Of a stretch of DNA of 64,000 nucleotides, positions 62,734 through 64,000 are shown piece by piece. The position numbers were made by a program, and so were the translations under genes. The notes beneath the pieces were generated by a model that was not told where the DNA came from, did not search any database, and was given only the letters and a program-made list of their open reading frames with translations. The stretch is taken from contig CM043942.1 of the NCBI GenBank assembly GCA_014529385.2, forward strand, positions 6,511,001-6,575,000. Reading direction: 5' to 3'. Source of the DNA: Adiantum capillus-veneris (lineage: Eukaryota > Streptophyta > Polypodiopsida > Polypodiales > Pteridaceae). Every line of letters starts with the position of its first letter. The first letter of the stretch is position 1.

Positions 62734-62880
62734 CCCCTCCTTGCCGTCATTGCCCTGAAACAAAGGATCACTACAGTAAGGATTGCCCTAAAATTTGTGC
62801 ATCCATGGCTTCGAACCCAAGTCAAAGCCAGAATGAGTTTGCCTTTCCCAAGCTCAATAGCAGTTAGCACCGTTTCTCAG
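62734..62880 (+). pseudogene. Retrotransposon gag zinc-knuckle fragment
   Basis: A plus-strand frame reads CRHCPETKDHYSKDCPKICA, a CCHC-type knuckle with one extra residue before His, followed by a Ser/Asn/Gln-rich stretch ending in TAG. No other domain is found nearby. An overlapping open frame to 63084 in another phase is probably a shadow. Confidence 0.5.
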
Positions 62881-63084
62881 CCGCCCCCTTCTACCCACGT
62901 GGTTACCCCTCAAAATAAGCCGCTGCAGTTGGCAGAGGAGCCATTGGGCGTCCTCATCCGGGCCCAGAGAGCCGCTCTTGGTCTCAGCATTCCAGCAAGT
63001 TCAACTCCCCCACACATTCTCACACCAGTGGATACCCTGCCTGAAAATATAATTTCTTTTTTCATCTGCACAAATTACTTGTAG

Positions 63085-63343
63085 AAGATGGCAATGGAAA
63101 GACACATTTAGACCTTCAATTAGCTCTGTACTATTTTTTATTAGCTCATATTGAGTGTTGGTCATAATTCCCTGAAGCCATTTTCTATTTAGATAACTAA
63201 CATAGTGTTGAGAATTTTTTTATAAAAGTCTCAAAAAGCCACAAAAGTGGCGGATTTTTTACACGACTAGTGTTAAACATTTTGTTCTCTCTTTCTCTCT
63301 CCCCACTTCTCCTTCCCACAGCATTTGTTGTGTGTTAAAAATT

Positions 63344-63393
<50 letters not shown>

Positions 63394-63751
63394 TTTTGAT
63401 AGGCACATTTGCGTGTCAAACTTTAGGGAATTTTTAGATTTAAAAAAAAGCATGGCCCACAATCTAACTCTTATGAGTAAAAAAGAGAAAATAACCCAAA
63501 ACTGGTAAAAGGTCCGTCAACTAGGAAATCTCTCCCTCCATTTGGGCTGCCAATGTGAGGGTTGGTTTTTGTCAGGGGCATTTTATTCAGTTTCTACAGG
63601 TCAAAATATTAACTACCCTGTTGAAAATACTATATAACTCCAAGAAAACCATAATATCTTGGAAATTTGAAGGACTTGAAGGGTGCCCTTGGTGAGATGG
63701 AGACCTATGAGCTCGATGGTAAAAGCAATCTCTCTCTCTCTCTCTCTCTTT

Positions 63752-63786
<35 letters not shown>

Positions 63787-64000
63787 TCTGTGCCAATAAT
63801 GTGGATAATGATCCCTTCATTTGCATGCATTTTCTCAAAGCGAGACATCCCCAAGTCGAGGCCACATGAGCTTATTTCTTTTTTCTGATCTCTTTAAAGA
63901 AATACAAACTTCTATAAATTTTAAAAAATATTAATATTGATCTCGAAAAAACCCTTGAAACGATAAAATCAAATACACTTAGAAGATTTTTTTCTTAAAT
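63085..64000. other. Unassigned DNA with microsatellites
   Basis: (CT)n at 63346-63390 and (CT)n(TG)n at 63731-63784. I see no gene. Confidence 0.5.

Noticed and set aside
62629-63084. A 151-codon gene
   Set aside because: The recognisable zinc knuckle lies in a different frame of the same stretch, so the long frame is probably a shadow.

Overview
The window looks like a stretch of a large, repeat-rich nuclear plant genome. The evidence is plant-type Copia and Gypsy retrotransposons with initiator-Met-tRNA and TGGCGCC primer-binding sites, APE-type LINEs, GT-AG introns, and very many long (AG)n/(CT)n, (CA)n and (TA)n microsatellites. A seed-free vascular plant such as a homosporous fern is my guess, at low confidence. 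I see no ordinary housekeeping gene; almost everything is mobile DNA, much of it nested.

Left third (1-27.4 kb), nested four deep. A dispersed repeat (978-1210, resuming at 27244) is split by an LTR retrotransposon on the minus strand (1211-27243, LTR ends TGTCG...CGACA, 4-bp duplication ACAT). Only a decayed gag survives in it. Inside gag sits a young, intact Copia element (3976-9153; 227-bp LTRs differing at one base; duplication GGATC; 1428-codon polyprotein). Inside the 5' LTR sits a 15.6-kb element with terminal inverted repeats (9772-25359). A full-length LINE (about 15914-20532) has in turn inserted into that element.

The TIR element is the most interesting thing here. Without the LINE it is about 11 kb and carries four intron-containing genes in two tail-to-tail pairs. 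One gene (14560 to 11765, minus strand) encodes, in order, a histone H3-like N-terminal tail and histone fold, a Ulp1-type SUMO-protease domain, an acidic linker and an FCP1-like HAD phosphatase domain. The other three genes are unrecognised; the rightmost has a region that could be a DDE/RNase H-like core. Two pairs of 61-nt hairpins with GGCGCGC arms lie upstream of the H3-fusion gene and the third gene. Nonsense codons, two of them at probable glutamine codons, show that this copy is decaying.

Middle (27.4-34.4 kb): microsatellites, short repeats ending in (CT)n, a LINE zinc-finger fragment, and a small LTR element (from 32744) whose 3' LTR is split by a 16.3-kb Gypsy element on the minus strand (34408-50669, duplication GTGGT). 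The Gypsy has gag, protease, RT, RNase H and integrase in frames broken by stops and frameshifts. A second retropepsin-like domain lies downstream of integrase, and a MITE, a tRNA-derived SINE and a foldback lie in its 3' part.

Right third (51-64 kb): a decayed Copia element on the minus strand (51110-56673, duplication CATAC), a near-perfect inverted repeat (57162-57556), a second, older LINE of the same family (57558-62105) and a gag zinc-knuckle remnant. Both LINEs are flanked on both sides by (AG)n, which suggests microsatellite-targeted insertion.
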